Assembly: GCA_003116995.1 (NCBI GenBank)
Contig: BDSL01000022.1
Location: forward strand, 248,001-312,000
Source of the DNA: Yamagishiella unicocca
Taxonomy: Eukaryota; Chlorophyta; Chlorophyceae; Chlamydomonadales; Volvocaceae
Direction of reading: 5' to 3'
DNA length: 64,000 nucleotides
Part shown: positions 1-11,900 of the stretch, piece after piece
Position numbering within the stretch: the stretch's first letter is position 1
How the letters are laid out: each line of letters begins with the position of its first letter
Made by a program: the position numbers and the translations under genes
Notes under the pieces: generated by a model
The model's input: only the letters and a program-made list of their open reading frames with translations
Database searches by the model: none
Told to the model about the DNA's origin: nothing

Positions 1-1425
1 GATATAAGCAGGCGGTCAAGCCCTCCCTGGATTTCACGGTTGGTACCATGGCTGTGTAATGTGCAGCCGTCGGCCCGCAAGTCGGTTTCAGGGCGGAGCG
101 AGTCCTGGGTAGACGTACATGGGGGCATGCGGGCATGGTGGCAGCACAATACCAGCGGAAACTGCAAAGCATTCCCCTGTCGTTCCCTCTTACGTCCAGG
201 GCCTTTGCGACCGCTCCGTAAATCTCAGCAGTGCCGCTGGCCGACGTCTGGATTGCCGCCGCGAACGGCAGGCATGCACCCATCCAGCTCACGCCGTCTT
301 TGAGCTCTTGCTTCAGCGACTGCATGTAAGAACGCCGTGTAAGGACGCCTTTTATCCAGACGCGACCGCTGAGCGCTAAGTGGGAAGTCAGCATCGCACC
401 TCGAGGTTGCTGAATCCCTGCTGCGGCTGCAGTTGTTGCCGCTGCCATGCAGATCCCACCAGAGCCAGTACACGTGCTTTGTGTACCAGTTTTTGGCACA
501 CGGCTACATTTGTCGAACAGGATACGCGCAAGCGGCTCTGCCGCCCAGCGCGGATGGACCCGGTGGGACCTGCGGCCACAACGTGTACAGGTTAACTGTT
601 GTATATAGATGTCAGATCGTGGAGAAAGGTCACACGGTGTGCCCACACCTGCTTGCATTCTGAGTGGCGCAGAAGGGGGGCCCGGTACGCGGCAGTATAC
701 TGTCTGGTGCCTGACACTGTGCTAATTGTAATATCTATGGTATAACAGAAACGTCTACAGAACAAACATAGCGCACATCCCCAATTCCGTGGTGCAGTGC
801 AAATTGTAACAATTAACCAATCGCTGCCGAACGAAGGCCCTACCCAGTTGGCCCAAATCACACAGCACGGATACCACATTGGCACATAAGTTGTGAATTA
901 CCTTTGCAGGGCCCCGGTCATACCGGGTCGGTTCTGTGGGCGTTAAGCGAGATAAGGTGGCAGGGGTCACAGTCGTGCACACAGCAAATTGCATGGCCTC
1001 GTGCCCATTGGCTATTAATGGAATCACCATTTTGATTATGGCGCGGAATACTTCAGCGGTTGTGGCCAGCTCGAGCGGTAAGCGTCTTGCGGTGCCAGGA
1101 CAACACTGGACCACGAATTTACCGTTTTCGCGCGATGAACACTCAGATGCACGCCCTTTTCCTTTGATAAATAAGTGCGCCTGTCGTCCCGTCTGGCACA
1201 GGCCTGACGCCCTCGCGCACTTGGTGGCCAACCCGGCGATGGGCCACACACGTGCGGTCGCACGCCGACGGAACGATCCCACGTGTGCGAAGTCCAGAGT
1301 TTCCCACAGTAGCAGCAGCAACAGAGCCATGGGCGACCGCCCATGACCACAGCGGCTCGGTCGCCAATGGCTCGGGTGTGGCGTCGACCGTGTCGGAGCC
1401 CGGCGTGGGGCCAATCGCCACGGAT
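1..1425. other. Upstream region, no gene recognised
   Basis: Both strands carry only short overlapping open frames without recognisable domains or splice-consistent chains. The frame of the downstream gene stays open back to about 1252 but has no ATG before 1426. Positions 1252-1425 may therefore be 5' UTR or part of a coding exon whose ATG lies further upstream. Confidence 0.4.
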
Positions 1426-4400
1426 ATGCCGGCGAGCCCGGTGCACAGCGCCAGAAAGCGGCGCAGCAGAGCAGCGTCGTCGAAGGCAAGCTTCAGGGAG
1501 GGTGCCTCCGGCGGCAGCTCTGGTTCCGGAGCCGCAGCGGCAGTTAGCGCCGATGGCGCCTCAGCTGGCAGCGATCCGAGCACGGCAGCAGGCGAAGCAG
1601 CAGCCGAAGCGGCGGCTCCAGGGAAGGTCCCCACGAAGCGGCGGCGGGCGGCCAAGGGCTCAGCCGCGGTGCGCTCCAGGGATGGAGACGCCGCCGCCTC
1701 AGCAGCCCCGACGGCAGCTGACGGAGCGCCTGCGGCGCCCAGCAGTTCCGCCTCCGAAGCCTCCTCCGAAACCCATGCATCCGCCCCTCCCACTACCGCC
1801 ACTGCTGGCGAGCAGGCGACCCCCGTTCCGCGGAGCAGCAGGACTCGCCGGCGGCTGGCCGCCCCCGCCCCCGGTGATGACGACGCCGCCCCCGCCCAAG
1901 CCCCAACCGCCTCCCCCTCCCCCCGGACCGCGCCCGCCCCCGCCCAACGCAGCTGTGCGGTTTCGGAGCCCTCAAGCGACGACCCGGGGCCAGACGAGCA
2001 GAGCCGCAGCCTCGCCGCGCGCACACGGGTCCAGGAAATCAAGGCGTCGCTGTACCGCGCCATGCGCTCCGAAACCCGGACGCCCTCCGCCGACTCGGTC
2101 AACCTGATCCTCACACCACTGGCGCCTAGGAAGCCGCCGGCGACGGGCGGCGCGCTGCGCGCCGAGCCGCTGGGTCCCAAGCCCTCCAAGGAGGGGGCCG
2201 AAGGGCAGAGCGCGGGCGCGGAGCGGGGGCGACGGAGGCGCCCAATGGAGGCACCTTTGTCCCACGGCGGCGGCGCCGCTGGTGGTGACGAGCGCGGACG
2301 AGAGCAGCTGGACCCGCAGCAGCAAGCCGGGAGTCAGGCGGCGGACGGGCAGGAGCGGCGGGTCCTGAAGACCAGGGTGATGCGGCGGGCGGAGGCAGCG
2401 GAGCAGCGGGAGCAGAGGGTGGCGCAGTGGCGGGTGGAGGACGGGGCGAGGGTCCTGGAGGCGGCGGAGCGGGAGCGGTTGGAGAGGGTGCAGCGCGCGA
2501 ATGAGGACTTCGCGCGATACGTGGAGGGGGTGGCGGTGGCGGTCGCCGGAGATGGCGCCGCCGGCGCCGCCGGCTGGCGGGACGCCCGGCAGCAGCATCA
2601 GGAGGAGCGGGAGGCCCGGCAGCAGCAGCAACAGCAGCTCGAGCAGACGCACCGTGAGCAGCAGCAGCGGCAGGAGGAGCAGGCGGACATCCTTCGCGGC
2701 GTTGCGGACATGTTCCGGAACTTCGCTCTGAAGGCGCAGTCCGCCGCCGCGGCGGCCGCGATGGTCGCAGGCGTCAGCCCCGCCACCGCCGTCGCCGTCG
2801 CCGCCGGCCGCTCCGAGGCCGCCCAGGCGGCGCAGGTCGGCGAGGCGTCGTACGGCGGCAGCGGCTTCTTCGGCCTGCGTCGCGCCACTGACGTGCAGCT
2901 GATCCTGACACCGGTGACCCCGGCCCCGCAGCCGGAATGGCGGCTGCAAGAAAAGAAGGTGAAGGGCGGTGATGCTGCTGGCGCTGGCGCTGGCGCTGGC
3001 GCTGGCGCTGGCGCTGGCGCTGGCGCCGACGTGGCAGCGCAGCCGGGCGCTACCTCGTCCTCCAAGGTCGGCGGTCTGCGCACGGAGCCGCTGCCGACCC
3101 GTGCCGACCTGCTGCGCCTGATGCGGCCGGTCGCCAAGACGCGGCTGCCGCCGTTCACGCGCAGCGTGGGCCTCCGGTTCTACAGCCGGAACCGAAGGCC
3201 GCGGCTGCTGCAGCCGTCAATGGGGGCGGCGGAGGCGGCGGGCGTGGTGGGCGACGGGCCCTGGGCGTCCCCGGGCGAAGTACGTGCGCTGCGGCGGCGG
3301 GCGTACTACTATCGCCACCTGCAGCGCGCTCAGGCGGCCCCCGGCGAGGAAGGGAACCCAGAGCCGCAGGACCAGGACCAGGAAGAGGGCGTGGAGCAGG
3401 ATGGGGCGGCGCGGGCGGCGGAGCAACCCTCCACTCCGCAGCTTCGGCCTCGCTACGCGCTCTCCGGCCGTTCGTTCAACCTGAGGAAGCGGTTTCAGTA
3501 CACTGATACAGTGAAGCAGGCGGTGCGGAAGGCCACGTTGGCGCGGGGCGCTTCGCGGGGAGCCGCAGCCGCAGCGGCGGTGGCGGGCGGCGGCGGCGGC
3601 GGCGACGACGAGCCGGTGGCGGAGGTGGAGGAGGACCCGCGAGGGGCGTACAACTCGGCGGCGGAGGTGACCAACGACGCGTACGAACAGTTGATGGGTG
3701 TACGGCTGCCGGAGCGGGCCATGTACGGCAGGCGGGCAGAGGCGCTGGCGGCGTTGACGCCGAAGGACGTCAAGGAGCGGACCAGGTTGGTGTGACGGTT
3801 TTGGGTTGAGCGGCTGTGCAACCAACGACCGTGCGCCTGCCGCAGTCGCGCAGCCTCCTCGAGGCCCGGGCCTTTGTGCTGCACGCCTCATCCAACCATA
3901 AACCGTTTCTCGCCCACCCTGGCGCAATACTCGTCCAGGTCCTGGATCGAGGCCTGCGGCAAGGACTATGCCCTGGCCTTCCACGCCAGGTATGGGCCCG
4001 TAGTGTGAGGGGGGTAGAGCGGGGGGGAACCGATGAACCTCGGTGGGAGAATACGGCGTGACGGGTGAGCAGTGAAGGTGCCGGAAGGGTCATGGGCCCG
4101 GCCGGCGGATGTACCTCCCTCCCTATTGCTTCTCTCCCCCCCTCCACACACACACACCCCTGCGTCTTTTGCCAGGCTAAGTCCAAAACCCAACCCTCCG
4201 GACCACGTCAGCCCTGGCGGTAACTCGCTCCGCCGCCCCCAAAACCCATCTACCCGCCGTCCCCTTCCGCAGGGAGCCTTTGCTGCTCGCGCAGCCGGCT
4301 CAGACGCTGCTCCTCTCCCTGGAGCACCTCTCCCGCGTCTTCGGCCTCCAACCCGACGAGTGCGTGGAGCTGGCGCTGCGGAGCCCCGCCCTCATCGGCC

Positions 4401-6570
4401 TGCCGTACGAGCAGCTGCAGGGCACGGTGGAGGCGGTTTCGGAGGCGCTGGAGGTCGGCATGCAGGAGGCGGGCAAGATCGTGATGCGCCTGCCCATGCT
4501 GGTGGGTTGCCCGGGGGAGGGCCGTGATGGACGACGGAAAGGCGATGCGAGGAGGGAGGGGGGTGCATGTGCGGGTGGGGCGGGGAAGGAGCGTAGTTCG
4601 ATCGAGTCGCACCAAACGCTCTTGACCACCATAAATCTAACCCAAACCACACGCCCCCGCCCACGCCCCCGCCATGTCCCGCTCAGGCTGTCCGGCAGCC
4701 CACCTTCCCCGTATCCCGGCGCGTTGAGCTGATGGGGGCGCTGCTGCCAGTCAGCAAGGACAAGCTGCGGCAGGTGCTGCGGCAGCGGCCGCTGCTGCTG
4801 TCAAAGTCGCTTCAGGTGCGTTGGGGCCTCGGCTGATGGAGAGGAGCTGCAGGAGGGAACGGGAAGGAGCGTGGGCGGACGTTGGTTCGCAGCCGGCGTC
4901 TGAGTGATGGGTCATGCTTCGTTTTTCGCCCCGGAGTAGTGTGTGTGGCGGTGGGTGGGTTGGTGCGGTGCACATTTGTTTTGTCCCCCAGCGCCGCCTG
5001 ACCGTCGAGTCTCCCCCCTCGACGCTATTATATCCATGTCGTGTAACCGGTTTTGTAACCGGTTTTGTAACCGGTTTTGTAACCGGTTTTGTAACCGGTT
5101 TGTAACCGGTCTTGTAACCGGTTTTGTAACCGGTTTTGTAACCGGTCTTGTAACCGGTCCCCTCCCGGTCGCATCATCACGGCACTCACCGCGCGGCTGT
5201 GGTGTCCCTCCCGATCCTTGGTACGACAGAACCTAGCTGCCTTCATGATCAACGCCAGTACTGCCCTGGGGCTGCCGCTGTTTGACGTGTCGGTCATGAT
5301 CGCGGGTGAGGCGGGAGGGGGAGGCGGGAGGGTGAGGGGGGAGGGTGAGGGGGAGGGTGAGGGTGAGGGGGGAGGGTGAGGGGGGAGGGTGAAGGGGGAG
5401 GGTGACGGGGGAGGGGAAGGGGGAGGGGGAGGGAAGGGGGGAGGGGAAGGGTGAGGGGGAGGGTGAGGGGGAGGGGGGAGGGTGAAGGGGGAGGGTGAGG
5501 GGGGAGGGTGAGGGGGGAGGGTGAGGGGGGAGGGTGGCATAAAAACCGGCTACATGAGGAGTGGGGGAGGGGGATGTGGCATAAGTACCGGTTACACGGC
5601 ATATGTAGGGGGAAGGGGGCTGAGGACACGTGCAATGATGCCTCCGTGGCGCCATTCAGACCACCAGAGCTGCCGCTGAAGCCACCGCCTGTCGTATCCC
5701 GCACAAGCCGTCACGCAAAACACACCCCGTGTGCCCCCGCAGGTGCTCCTGGGGTCACGGGTGTGAGCTCCGCTCGTCTGGCTTCCCGCTGGGAGGCGCT
5801 GCAGCGAACCGCCTGCCGCCACCCGCAGTGGAAGGACCAGCTGGCCGCCATCTCACCGCCGTCGCTCGGGAGGTGCCTGGTGGCCAATGAGGCGGCCATG
5901 GCGAGGCTGCAGGTGCGATGCGGCGGTTGCGGTTGCGGTTGCGGTTGCGGTGCGGTAGCCGTTGCCAGGAGGTGATACCGTCAACGAGTGGCCCCCCTGT
6001 GACGGGGCCGTGCGACAGAACGTGTACCTTACGAGCGTGTGACCTACATGTCTACGCCCCACCCGCGTCGGTGGTGCAGTTGCCTCAGCTGTGAGGTGTA
6101 GGGGAGCTGTGGCTACAGGCGAAGGGTACGGCAATCGGAGTTGGGAGGGCGCCCTTGGGGCACTCTTCCTTCTTGCCATGCCTCCCCGCTCCGCCACCGC
6201 CCTCACCCCTCCCCGCTCCGCCACCGCCCTCACCCCTCCCCGCTCCGCCACCGCCCTCACCCCTGCGCCAGTCCGTGCTGGACCTCGGCCTGGCGGACGA
6301 GCCCGACTTCTCCAGCTTCAAGCGGGTGCTGACCATGTCGGCCTCGCGCTTCGAGGCCCTGGCTGCCAAGGTACGGCAGCATGGCCACACCGCCGCGGCG
6401 CCTCTGCACGCCGCGCACGTGACACGCCCAGCGGGGGTTCACGTGGTGGGGCCGAGGACGATGACGGCGGCGGCGTTGGGCCGGGCGGCGGCTGAGACAG
6501 AGCTGACGTCCAGCAGGCGCTGAAGCCCCCACTAGCTGTTGTCGCACCGAGTCGGGCTCTGCGGCGGTAG
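1426..6570 (+). CDS. Low-complexity protein with C-terminal mTERF-like helical repeats
   Basis: Eight exons keep phase: 1426-3785, 3846-3989, 4273-4501, 4687-4815, 5230-5305, 5743-5912, 6272-6370, 6517-6570, about 1086 residues. Exon 1 encodes a roughly 785-residue Ala/Arg/Gln-rich region with coiled-coil-like stretches. Exons 3-6 encode leucine-rich helices with recurring proline turns (LALRSPALIGLP, VLRQRPLLLSKS), resembling mTERF motifs. mTERF proteins bind nucleic acid and act in organelle transcription or RNA processing; a role here is inferred. No clear transit peptide is seen because the start is uncertain: 1426 is the first in-frame ATG. Exon 2 could instead begin at 3939 without changing frame. 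The last exon encodes only 17 residues. A TGTAA signal lies at 7292-7296. The exon chain is well supported; the mTERF label is moderate. Confidence 0.6.
2975..3026 (+). repeat. GCTGGC hexamer repeat inside a coding exon
   Basis: About nine copies of GCTGGC encode an Ala-Gly run in the mTERF-like gene. It separates the two halves of a duplicated protein motif and is likely to vary in length between strains. Confidence 0.9.
5035..5158 (+). repeat. 12-bp tandem array TGTAACCGGTTT in an intron
   Basis: Ten units with the core GTAACCGGT follow CATGTCGT in the intron 4816-5229. The unit is the core of the dispersed intron-end family found elsewhere in the window, here expanded in tandem. The array ends 71 bp before the acceptor. 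Confidence 0.9.
5306..5535 (+). repeat. G-rich GGGAGGGTGAGG minisatellite in an intron
   Basis: About 230 bp of GGGAGGGTGAGG-like units starts at the splice donor, on the coding (G-rich) strand. Many runs of three or more G could form quadruplexes in DNA or nascent RNA. Two antisense copies of the intron-end family follow at about 5536-5562 and 5577-5607. Confidence 0.85.
6182..6266 (+). repeat. 27-bp tandem repeat before a splice acceptor
   Basis: Three near-identical 27-bp C-rich units (CCCCGCTCCGCCACCGCCCT core) form the pyrimidine-rich tail of the intron 5913-6271 in the mTERF-like gene. Confidence 0.85.
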
Positions 6571-8096
6571 TTACTCCGCTGGGCTAGGTCGTGGTTTCGC
6601 AGATATGGTATATATACCGGTAGATGTCGTGCGTGTGCGGGTGTGCTGCTTGGCTAGGCAGGTCGCATATCATATGGCGAGCGCCGAGGCAACGCGTGTA
6701 GTGAGTCAGAGCTGCATTATGCCGTCCGCGCCGGCCGGAGTAAGGCCATATGGCGCTCTGGGGGCCCGCCCGGGTGGCAGCAGGCTTCATTGATTAGACC
6801 CGGACGCAGCGGAGCCAGGCGCGTAGATCTGTCCCCTTCCCAGCCACCACTAAGCGTGGGGCGGAGGTGAACCGACGCAGCCGAGTTCGGTCAGTGCGGC
6901 CGTGGGCCGCCCCTTCGCCCAGCAGGGCGTGCAGTGGTACGCGATTTGCTGACGTGTCCCCTTGATCGGGTCCCTTAGCCCTAAATGTGGCGCTAATCTA
7001 TGCTCAGGCCGCAACAGGCGTGCTAGTGTCCGTGCTACCTAGCAGCACTAGTTGGTGTGGCTGGTCGTTGGTGCTCATTGCTCAACGGTGTGGTGTTGAT
7101 AGCTTCAGATTCGCGGTTGCTGGTTGTAGGGCAGCAGAACACGAGGCAGAGGTGGTTGCGGCTCTGTTGCTAGGCTGGTAGGTAGCTGGCCGTGTTGCGG
7201 CGGCTGGCCAGCATTGGCCCTGACCAGCCATACAAATGAACTCCTCCAAATTCCTTTGCTATGGGCTGCCTGACCCATGGTTCCTGGCTGGTGTAATCGT
7301 TCGTGCCATGGCCATCGTTCGTGCCATGGCGCCTCCAGCCTCCTAGGCGGTGTAGGATATCAATCCTGAACGGAAGCGGCGTTGACGGATGGCGCTGTCG
7401 CGCAGGTCGTTGTTTGTGAGGTGACTTCCCTAAGTATAAATGTCGCGCCGTACTGTTGTATATTCATATCAAATCCTAGTCCCAGGGCATGTCGAGTCGA
7501 GTTATACTGCGGGCTTCTAAGACGCAGTGGCAGGGCGCAGCTGTGCGCCCGAAGCAGCTACGCACCTGGTGCGTGGTCACCTCACGGTTTTGTGTGTGGT
7601 GATGGCGGTTTATACCCTTATCAAGGACCCATGATCACCTTGCTAGTACAATAGCTAACCGGACAGTGTAAATCGTCGCCTACTAGAGCACGTGACAGTA
7701 CCATGAAGCCAATGTTGACATGAAGCCCATCACAACCACTTCTTCTTCCGGCCGTGTCATCAAACAATCTGTGGTGAAAATCGGGCCTCGGTACAACAGT
7801 ATTACAAGGAAAAGCCTTTGCTTATAGAAAACGAACTCGCTATACAATCACAGTCAACACAGCACCATCACGCAGGTGCACGTATCCATCTTTCGCATAA
7901 GACACCCACGCGGCAAATCGGGGGTGCCAGGAAAGGGCTCGCGGCCCGTCGCTGCCGCTAGCTGCATCAGAAACAGAAGGCACCCACCCCAGCACTGCGC
8001 CAGCTAGCCCGCCTCTATACGTGACAGTACTCAGCGCAGACCTCATTGAAGCGGCTATCCCTCACTCCGCCCGCGGAGGAAGGAACTTTATGGTAT
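6571..8096. other. 3' UTRs and spacer between convergent genes
   Basis: Lies between the + mTERF-like gene and the - CobW gene. I see no coding exons. A short duplication of TTCGTGCCATGG lies near 7300-7328. TGTAA signals for the + gene occur at 7292 and 7667. Confidence 0.5.
7292..7296 (+). terminator. Candidate TGTAA polyadenylation signal, mTERF-like gene
   Basis: First TGTAA after the stop at 6570, giving a 3' UTR of about 0.7 kb, normal for volvocine algae. A second TGTAA at 7667-7671 is the alternative. Confidence 0.45.
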
Positions 8097-8101
8097 TTAC
8101 A
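8097..8101 (-). terminator. Candidate TGTAA polyadenylation signal, CobW gene
   Basis: TTACA on the + strand (TGTAA on the transcript) lies about 0.87 kb past the stop of the CobW gene. Another is at 7802-7806. Confidence 0.4.
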
Positions 8102-8971
8102 TACAATAGCGCCCGGTGATGTCAAGCCACCATCTAGATGCGCTGGCACCCAGCCACCAGTATCTCGCAGGTGCGGCGCAGGACGCCCCATTTCCAAGCA
8201 AACAGGCAGGCAGCATGACGCACGCCCCCGTCTCCCACCACGTATGTCCCACTTCGCTGCCTCGTCGTCAAGGGCACATCACCGGGAGCGTGCGGTCATA
8301 GGAAGTGCACAATTCAGGACGCAAGACAGGCACACACCACGCAAAACACCACACGCAAAAAACACACACGCGGTCACAACGTCCAACCGCCAAACAGGTG
8401 GGGGTTATTGTCCGCGCCGCTGATAGCACGCCACGCAAAAAGGAGGCGCCGGGTCCAGGCACCCAGGCACGCAAGCACCACGCATGGAACGACGAGACCG
8501 AGCTACCCTGACACACGCAAACCCACCCAGGAGGTACGACCACCAACGGTACGACCACACTCGGAACACACATTTGCGGTGAGGAAGGAGGGTCTTCGAT
8601 TTATCACACCACCACACTAGGCGGGCCAAACTCCGCACTCAGCATACCTCCCAGCGAAAAGCAGTACTAATCGTCGTCGCCTAACAGTCTTCAACAACAC
8701 ACAACACAAGCACAGCCAGGCTGCGGCGAGAACGCCAAGGCCTAGTTCGCCAACCGTCGCCCAGCCACGATCATACGCTGCACCCAGCCAGGTCATCGTC
8801 CCCACATTCCCCGCTGTGGTCTAGCGTGAAAAACGCCGGTAAACACATGGCAGCATGCAACAGTATACTTTGTTATAGCAAGCACATGCAATGCGCCGTT
8901 GCCCACTAACATCCGGTTGCTGTGTATGCATACAGCCGGCGTAAACATGCAGGTGACACTTGGATTCCCAG

Positions 8972-11900
8972 CTAACTGCGGAGGGGATGCGGCGATGCTG
9001 TCGAAGCAGCAGGGGTGAGGTGAGTGGCTGCTGCTGCCGCCGCCGTGGCGGGGACGGGCTGGGCGCTCGGCGACGGCAGATGCGACGGCTGCCGTTTGGG
9101 CAGCAGCTGATGGGGCTGCTGAGTGTTGCCCTGCGTGGCTATAACGCGCGCGCAGGCAATCTCCGGCCGCGTCCATGTCTTCTCGCCGGTGTGGCGGTTG
9201 ACGTAGTACGGCTGCTTGGTCTTCTCGTCCCGGAACTCGTCCCACCCGTCGGGCAGCGGCACCCACACGCAAGTGCGGAACCCCTCGATCAGCGCCTGTA
9301 GTGCGACAGGTGTGTCCGCAGCAGGGGTCAGCACTAGGACGGGAGGCTCGAACGAAACCAATGGAGCCCGGACCGGACCTGGGGTTTGCTCACCGACCTA
9401 CTGCGATAGATAGAAATCGTGGGATACCCACCAACCACCATGACAACCCGCCAGCCCACCCACACGCACACACCTTGCGGTCCAGCCCGCGTCCAATGAA
9501 GACCACCTGGTTCATGCGCGACTCCTCCGGCTTCCAGGGCTGCTCCGCCGGGCCGTAGCATATGGTTTCATGCACGCCCTGGAACACGAACTTGGTGCTC
9601 CCATAGCCCTGCACGCGACAGCGCGGAAGATAAGATCAGCGGAGCTCGCGTGCAGCAGTTCAGAGCAACAACGCATGGCAACTAGCATTCGCGCTCCTTC
9701 GGGCCCTAGGTCCATCTGCGTGCAGGCAGGGGGAGCTGCAGCCTATGAAGCCCCCCCCAGTCGCCAGCGCCTGATTGCATTGAAGCCAGGCACATCGCCC
9801 GCATGGCCGCTCTCGCCATCCGCCAGTCCACAGAAGCGGACGCCCGCAGGGCGGTCGGCACGACTCGCTGCGTGTACCTGTCCGCCGTCCGTTGTCGCGT
9901 CCACTCCACAAAACAATAGCCCGCTCTCCGCTTTTCTTCCCGGAACCACCCCAGCCTATTCTCTACTGCCCCCGCCCCCCCGCGCAGCCCAGCCCCCTGC
10001 TGCTTACATGCACGCTGAGCACCCCCTTGCACCGGAAAATGTCCTTCGCCTTCTCCGACAGCAGATCCCGCATGTACATATTGAAGCGGTACTCGTCCAA
10101 GGGCCCGCGGGCCATGATGCCCACTGAGCTGATGTCCGACAGGTCGTGCAGCCGTTTGGCTCGCCGCTTGGGGTTGCGCTCACCCTGCAGTCCCAGGAAG
10201 CACCGCACCGCGGTCACAGGGGTTTCACTCCAACGGCCACGATACACTACGGCTCCCCCAGGACACGGGCAGTGGGGATCTGATGCGAACTCCGACAGGA
10301 CGAGGGGGCGAGCTGGCGGCACGCTGGATCCACTCCCGATGAAGCCAGCACGGCGCGATGCTGGAGGTTTATGGGGCGACACAGACTGGCCAACGTAGGT
10401 GATCTGACGTGAGCCGCAATCGAACAATGCCGAGCTAGGGGATCTCAAGACGTGCAGACTGGGGCCCGGTCAGATAGCCACCGCACAGACAGGCAAGCCA
10501 GCTTTACGGAATCTGACAGCACATCCGGCGAGACTCAAAGCCTCGGCTGCTGACAGCTGGCGTGACGTACACTCAGCAATGTTACTGACTGCGCAGGGTC
10601 ACGGCGTGTTACTTGAACACCATGCGGAGCCTGGGTGATGGTGCCTGGTGATGGTGCCTTGCAAAGCTCGTCAGACTGTTCCCATGGGGAGGCTTTTTAG
10701 TGATGATGAGACAATGCGCGCACCTTAATCGGCATGCCATCCACGATAAAGCACTCCTCGCAGTTGTCCTCGCAGTCGTCACGCAGGTGCTTGTGCCCCG
10801 AAACAGTAGGCGGCTGGTCCACCCGGTATTTCCGCAACAGCTTCGCAGCGGCGCTTGCTGGATCGAGCGCGTGGCTGGTGCTGGTCCCAGCCTCGCCACC
10901 GCTGCGTGCTGCTGCCTCCTGCGCTTCGTCCGGCCCAGGGGCTGATTGGGGATGATTCCCTGCTGCTGCAGCTGCTTCTGCAGCCTCACCGCCTGAAGCT
11001 CCAGAGGTAGGCGCCGAGGGGCCCGCTTGCGCAGCAGGTACCGCGCTGCTGCCTGCTGAGGCAGAAGCGGTACCCCCTTGCACGCGATCAAGGCTGCCCG
11101 GCTGCTGCGTGGGTGCATCCAGCGACTGCGGTGACGGAAGCCCCGCATCTTCACCAGAGTCCGAGTCCGAATCCGAGTCCAGGAATTGCGGGTCGATTTG
11201 CTGCAATGCAGAGGGGCAGCGAGGCCAAGGTTAGGAAGGGCAAATGACGCACCGGGTCGGACGGAGGCGCGGACTCGCTGCTTCGTATACCATAGACCGA
11301 ATTAAATTATATAAGACTACCCGGATTGATATCGAAAGCGTAGATAACCCCGTGTCCACCAAGTTACTTACCTCCAACACGCGATTCACGTTGAACAGGT
11401 TGTTGAACAGGAGCAAATCCATGGGAGGCCGCCCAGTATCCTGGTTTAGCTGGCATTCAATAATGCGGGCTGAGTTGTTAATGCTCTTGATTGCGCCGAG
11501 AACCTGAACTTTCGCCGCCTCATCCTTCACCAAATCCACTTTGTTAAGGAGGATGAGGTCTGCGAAGGCGATTTGCTGCACTGCCTCGTTGACGGTGCCG
11601 TCTGAATGCTTGCCATCCTCCAGATGCTGCGTGTGCAAAGGCGACGGAATTAGAGTCACTCTAACGACCGGAATGCTACAACGCGTCGAACCCCGAAAAC
11701 CACCGCCCGAACGCACCTGCATCAGGTACCGAGCGTCCACAACACATCTGCAGATAGCAAGAAGCGAACGGGTTTAGAAGTTAGCGTCCTCTCGTATCCG
11801 CCCGCGAGTGGCTGTGGCTAACTGACTCACATGATACTGTCCAAACGAAATCGCGACGCCAGCCAGGGATTCGCGAAAAATGTGAAGGCTACAGGGGCCG

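Noticed and set aside
5028..5704. Pro/Ser-rich minus-strand ORFs
   Set aside because: They are the C-rich complement of intronic G-rich repeats.
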